Origin: UBA1494_A sp963973975
GTDB lineage: Bacteria > Bacteroidota > Bacteroidia > Flavobacteriales_E > Vicingaceae
DNA length: 64,000 bases
Assembly: GCA_963973975.1 (NCBI GenBank)
Contig: CAXBCF010000002.1
Coordinates: 133,402-197,401, forward strand
Direction of reading: 5' to 3'
Of this stretch, positions 60,695-64,000 are shown piece after piece. How positions within the stretch are numbered: the stretch's first letter is position 1; each line of letters begins with the position of its first letter. The notes under the pieces were generated by a model. The model was not told the origin of the DNA and did no database searches. It was given only the letters and a program-made list of their open reading frames with translations. The position numbers were made by a program, and so were the translations under genes.

Positions 60695-62065
60695 TTAATT
60701 CTTTGGACTGATAGATGCTAAAATGTCGTGGATGGTGATAATGTGTGTTTCTCCTGACCTATTTTTTACTAAAACGGCCGGATTTTGCTTGTTTAAAACT
60801 TTAGCTAAATCTTCTAACGATGCATTGCCATTAACATATGGATAAGGTTCTGACATGTATTCTTTTACCTTGCCTAGACCCAAGCCAGGGTTTTCAGCTA
60901 AAATGGCATAAAGCTGTGTATTATTGATAGAACCTACAAATTTATCTTCATCCTTAACAGGAATGTGAGAGATGTCGTACTTACTCATTAATCGCAAAAC
61001 CTCCATTAAGTGATTTTCTGGACTTGCACATATAAGTTTTTTATTTTCATGACTTCTAGCAATGGATAGTGCATTGATTTTATCCGCCTCCATGAAACCT
61101 CGATCTCTTACCCAATCATCATTAAACATTTTACCAACATATCGACTACCGTGGTCGTGAAAAATAACAACTACCACATCATCTTTCGTTAAGCGATCTT
61201 TTAATTGAAGCAACCCTGCAACAGCAGATCCTGCTGAATTTCCCATAAAAAATCCTTCTTCACGTGCCAACCTTCTGGTCATAATCACCCCATCTTTATC
61301 CGTAACTTTTTCAAAATGGTCGATAAGGTCAAAATCTACATTTTTTGGTAGAATATCTTCACCAATTCCTTCTGTAATGTAAGAGTAAATTTCGTTTTCA
61401 TCAAATATTCCTGTTTCATGGTATTTCTTGAAAACAGATCCATACGTATCGATGCCCCAAATTTTAATGTTTGGATTTTGCTCTTTGAGGTATTTGGCAG
61501 TTCCTGAAATAGTTCCACCAGTTCCAACGCCTACAACTAAATGAGTAATTTTTCCTTCTGTTTGTTCCCATATTTCAGGACCTGTTTGCTCATAATGCGC
61601 AATACGATTTGAAAGGTTGTCATATTGGTTTGGGTAAAATGAATTAGGAATTTCTTCATTTAGTTTTCTGGCAACAGAATAGTAGGAACGAGGATCATCT
61701 GATGAAACGTTTGTTGGACAAACAATCACTTCAGCTCCCATGGCTCTCAAAATATCCATTTTCTCTTTGGATTGTTTGTCGGCAAGTGTGCAGATTAATT
61801 TATAACCTTTCACAATTGCTGCCAAAGCAAGCCCCATTCCTGTGTTACCAGAAGTACCTTCTATAATTGTTCCACCTGGTTTTAAAAGTCCACTTTTTTC
61901 AGCATCTTCAACCATTTTTACTGCCATTCGATCTTTAATGGAATGACCCGGGTTAAAGGTTTCCATTTTTGCAAGAACCAAAGCTGGAATCTCTTTAGTT
62001 ATGACATTGAATTTAACTAAAGGGGTGTTTCCGATAGTTTCTAAGATGTTGTTGTAATATTTCAT
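60695..62065 (-). CDS. Cystathionine beta-synthase-type PLP enzyme with CBS domains
   Basis: A 456-residue fold-type II PLP enzyme that condenses serine and homocysteine or makes cysteine by related chemistry. The PLP lysine is Lys44 in GHSIKDRM, the phosphate/cofactor loop is GTSGNTGMGLA (70-80) and SAGSAVAGLLQL near 284-295 lies before the C-terminal regulatory half. That half has two CBS motifs (about 335-450), which sense adenosyl ligands in homologues. Length matches cystathionine beta-synthase. It is 87 bp from the patatin gene and may be a separate transcription unit. Confidence 0.88.
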   Translation of the reverse strand: MKYYNNILETIGNTPLVKFNVITKEIPALVLAKMETFNPGHSIKDRMAVKMVEDAEKSGLLKPGGTIIEGTSGNTGMGLALAAIVKGYKLICTLADKQSKEKMDILRAMGAEVIVCPTNVSSDDPRSYYSVARKLNEEIPNSFYPNQYDNLSNRIAHYEQTGPEIWEQTEGKITHLVVGVGTGGTISGTAKYLKEQNPNIKIWGIDTYGSVFKKYHETGIFDENEIYSYITEGIGEDILPKNVDFDLIDHFEKVTDKDGVIMTRRLAREEGFFMGNSAGSAVAGLLQLKDRLTKDDVVVVIFHDHGSRYVGKMFNDDWVRDRGFMEADKINALSIARSHENKKLICASPENHLMEVLRLMSKYDISHIPVKDEDKFVGSINNTQLYAILAENPGLGLGKVKEYMSEPYPYVNGNASLEDLAKVLNKQNPAVLVKNRSGETHIITIHDILASISPKN

Positions 62066-62157
62066 AATTATACGTGCCTCAATTGGTAGAGATTTTTGAT
62101 ATTATTCCATTTTAACTTTTAAACTCCGATTATCGGGTTTCAAAATTACAATCGGTA

Positions 62158-64000
62158 TTAGATATCAACTTTAGCATATTTTGCATTCTTTTCAATAAAC
62201 TCTCTACGTGGTGGAACTTCATCGCCCATCAACATTGAGAATATACGATCAGCTTCAGCAGCGCTATCGATATTTACCTGTCTCAAGGTTCTATAGCTAG
62301 GGTCCATAGTTGTAGACCATAATTGCTCTGCATTCATTTCTCCAAGACCTTTGTAACGTTGTACGCTCACACTTGATTCTTTTCCTCCGCCTTTTAATTC
62401 ATCAATGGCTTTATCTCTTGCTTCATCTGACCAACAATATTTGCTCTCTTTTCCTTTTTTAACTTGGTATAGTGGAGGAGTTGCAATGTAAATATTTCCA
62501 CCTTCAACCAATTCTTTCATGTGACGGAAGAAGAAAGTAAGAATCAATGTTTCAATGTGACTACCATCAACATCGGCATCACACATAATAATTACTTTGT
62601 GGTAGCGCAGTTTTGAAACATCTAAAGCTTTTGAATCTTCTTCAGTTCCCAACCGAACTCCCAAAGCAGTATAAATGTTCTTGATCTCTTCGTTTTCGAA
62701 GATTTTGTGTTGCATGGCCTTCTCAACATTCAGAATTTTACCTCTCAATGGCATAATGGCTTGAAATTTCCGATCTCTACCTTGCTTTGCTGTTCCACCT
62801 GCAGAATCTCCCTCTACAAGATAGATCTCGCACAATGAAGCATCTTTTTCAGAGCAATCTGCTAATTTTCCTGGTAATCCTGAACCACCCATCACATTTT
62901 TACGCTGCACCATTTCGCGGGCTTTTTTCGCAGCATGTCTTGCTTGAGCAGCAATCATTACTTTTTGAACAATTATTTTTGCCTCTTTAGGATTTTCTTC
63001 AAGGTAATTGGTCAGCATTTCACCAACAGCTTGATCTACCGCTCCAATTACTTCTTTATTTCCTAATTTAGTTTTTGTTTGTCCTTCAAACTGTGGTTCT
63101 TGAACCTTTACAGAAACCACAGAGGTCAAACCTTCTCTAAAGTCATCTCCACTAATTTCGAATTTTAGTTTTGACAACATTCCCGATTCATCTGCGTATT
63201 TTTTTAGCGTTCTAGTCAATCCTCTTCTAAATCCTGCTAAGTGTGTTCCACCTTCATGCGTGTTGATGTTATTCACGTAGGAATGAATGTTTTCAGAATA
63301 GGAAGTGTTGTAGGTAAGTGCAACTTCAACAGGAACTCCATTCTTCTCTCCATCCATGTAGATAACATCTGGAATTAATTGTTCTCTAGATTCATCTAAG
63401 AATTCAACAAATTCTTTTAATCCACCTTCAGAGAAAAATTCATCTTGAATAAAATTTCCATCATCATCAGTTTCACGCTCATCGATAATCGTCATCTTAA
63501 TTCCTTTATTAAGGAATGATAACTCTCGCATTCTAGAAGCTAAAGTGTCGTAATTATAGGTTGTATCTTCAAAGATACTTCCATCAGGTTTAAAGGTAAT
63601 GATAGTTCCTTTTACATCAGTTTCACCGATTTCTTTTACTTCGTATTGTGGAACACCAATTTTGTATTCTTGTACATAGACTTTTCCTTTTCTATGTACC
63701 TCAGCTTTTAAATCAGTAGAAAGTGCATTCACACAACTTACTCCAACTCCGTGCAGTCCACCTGAAACTTTATAGGTGTCTTTATCGAATTTTCCACCTG
63801 CATGTAAAACTGTCATTACCACCTCAAGAGCTGATTTTCCTTCTTTTTCGTGAAAGTCAACAGGAATTCCTCTACCGTTATCTTTTACTTGAATTGAATT
63901 GTCTTTTAAAATTCTGACATCTATGGTATCACAATGCCCTGCAAGTGCTTCATCTATTGAGTTATCTACTACTTCATATACTAAATGGTGCAAACCACGG
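62158..64000 (-). CDS. gyrB: DNA gyrase subunit B (5' end outside the window)
   Basis: The frame runs from the stop at 62158 to the right edge, where it still reads RGLHHLVYEVVDNSIDEALA upstream of the first in-frame Met, so the N-terminal 35-40 residues are outside the window. Seen: the ATP-binding GHKL motifs EVVDNSIDEALAG, DNGRGIPVD and GGLHGVGVSCVNALS; the transducer domain; the TOPRIM region EGDSAGGTAKQGRDR, PLRGKILNVEKA and MCDADVDGSHI; and a C-terminal QRYKGLGEMNAEQLWSTTMD. Gyrase introduces negative supercoils; ParE is the main alternative, but this region favours GyrB. Confidence 0.95.
   Translation of the reverse strand, partial: RGLHHLVYEVVDNSIDEALAGHCDTIDVRILKDNSIQVKDNGRGIPVDFHEKEGKSALEVVMTVLHAGGKFDKDTYKVSGGLHGVGVSCVNALSTDLKAEVHRKGKVYVQEYKIGVPQYEVKEIGETDVKGTIITFKPDGSIFEDTTYNYDTLASRMRELSFLNKGIKMTIIDERETDDDGNFIQDEFFSEGGLKEFVEFLDESREQLIPDVIYMDGEKNGVPVEVALTYNTSYSENIHSYVNNINTHEGGTHLAGFRRGLTRTLKKYADESGMLSKLKFEISGDDFREGLTSVVSVKVQEPQFEGQTKTKLGNKEVIGAVDQAVGEMLTNYLEENPKEAKIIVQKVMIAAQARHAAKKAREMVQRKNVMGGSGLPGKLADCSEKDASLCEIYLVEGDSAGGTAKQGRDRKFQAIMPLRGKILNVEKAMQHKIFENEEIKNIYTALGVRLGTEEDSKALDVSKLRYHKVIIMCDADVDGSHIETLILTFFFRHMKELVEGGNIYIATPPLYQVKKGKESKYCWSDEARDKAIDELKGGGKESSVSVQRYKGLGEMNAEQLWSTTMDPSYRTLRQVNIDSAAEADRIFSMLMGDEVPPRREFIEKNAKYAKVDI

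Noticed and set aside
1..64000. CRISPR array, complete insertion sequence, prophage or rRNA operon
   Set aside because: No evenly spaced direct repeats, no transposase or integrase frame, no phage structural genes and no rRNA sequence were recognised.

Overview
The window is a low-GC stretch of a member of the Bacteroidota, most likely order Flavobacteriales. The evidence is a complete gldK-gldL-gldM-gldN type IX secretion/gliding core with a porP/sprF gene upstream, a protein with a type IX C-terminal sorting domain, Bacteroidota-style promoters (TAnnTTTG at -7, TTG or TTTG about 19-22 bp further up), few Shine-Dalgarno sequences, a type B L31, and typical neighbourhoods (serC-serA, tig-clpP-clpX, miaB-sigma54 regulator-lptE-TPR-secG). 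Genus and species cannot be read from the sequence.

Layout. 0-5 kb: a partial yggS-type PLP protein and DUF1015 (minus), a small secreted protein, then serA and serC. 5-10 kb: rpmE2, a flavin-reductase-like protein, tRNA-Leu(TAG), and tig-clpP-clpX. 10-11.4 kb: folA and thyA. 11.5-17.7 kb: a membrane protein, a neutral-ceramidase-like hydrolase, a Crp/Fnr-type regulator, a TauE/SafE exporter, a metallo-beta-lactamase/double-rhodanese protein and a fatty-acid-hydroxylase-superfamily protein. 17.7-21.5 kb: a POT peptide transporter and a DPP-IV peptidase. 21.6-27.7 kb: a GlcD-like flavoprotein, a secreted propeller-like protein, an alpha/beta hydrolase, a leucine-rich protein, ppa, rplS and trmD. 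28-30.8 kb: mltG and a phosphohexomutase. 30.9-34.3 kb: a small accessory island (unknown proteins, a secreted trypsin-like protease, an orphan HigA-like regulator). 34.5-40.4 kb: a PLP enzyme, a repeat-rich type IX substrate and an M16 peptidase. 40.6-47.5 kb: groEL/groES and the miaB-secG operon. 47.8-57.3 kb: topA, a degenerate arginase-fold protein, porP and gldKLMN. 57.3-64 kb: murB, a patatin/Omp85 protein, a cystathionine beta-synthase-type enzyme and a gyrB that runs off the right edge.

The strongest novel signal is a putative sulfur-response regulon at 13.6-17.6 kb. Three separate promoters (tauE, MBL-rhodanese, and the fatty-acid-hydroxylase-like gene on the other strand) each carry a palindrome GTAAC-N4-GTWAC exactly 22 bp upstream of a TAnTTTTR -7 box. 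The regulator gene beside them encodes a Crp/Fnr-type protein with a Cys cluster (C77, C83, C84). The constant spacing puts the palindrome centre near -42, the geometry of class II Crp activation. Other points of interest: several long imperfect palindromes in intergenic DNA (MITE-like or structured RNA), two 8-G tracts in the type IX substrate (possible phase variation), an arginase-fold protein that has lost its metal ligands beside the secretion genes, and an orphan antitoxin-like regulator. I saw no CRISPR array, complete insertion sequence, prophage or rRNA.
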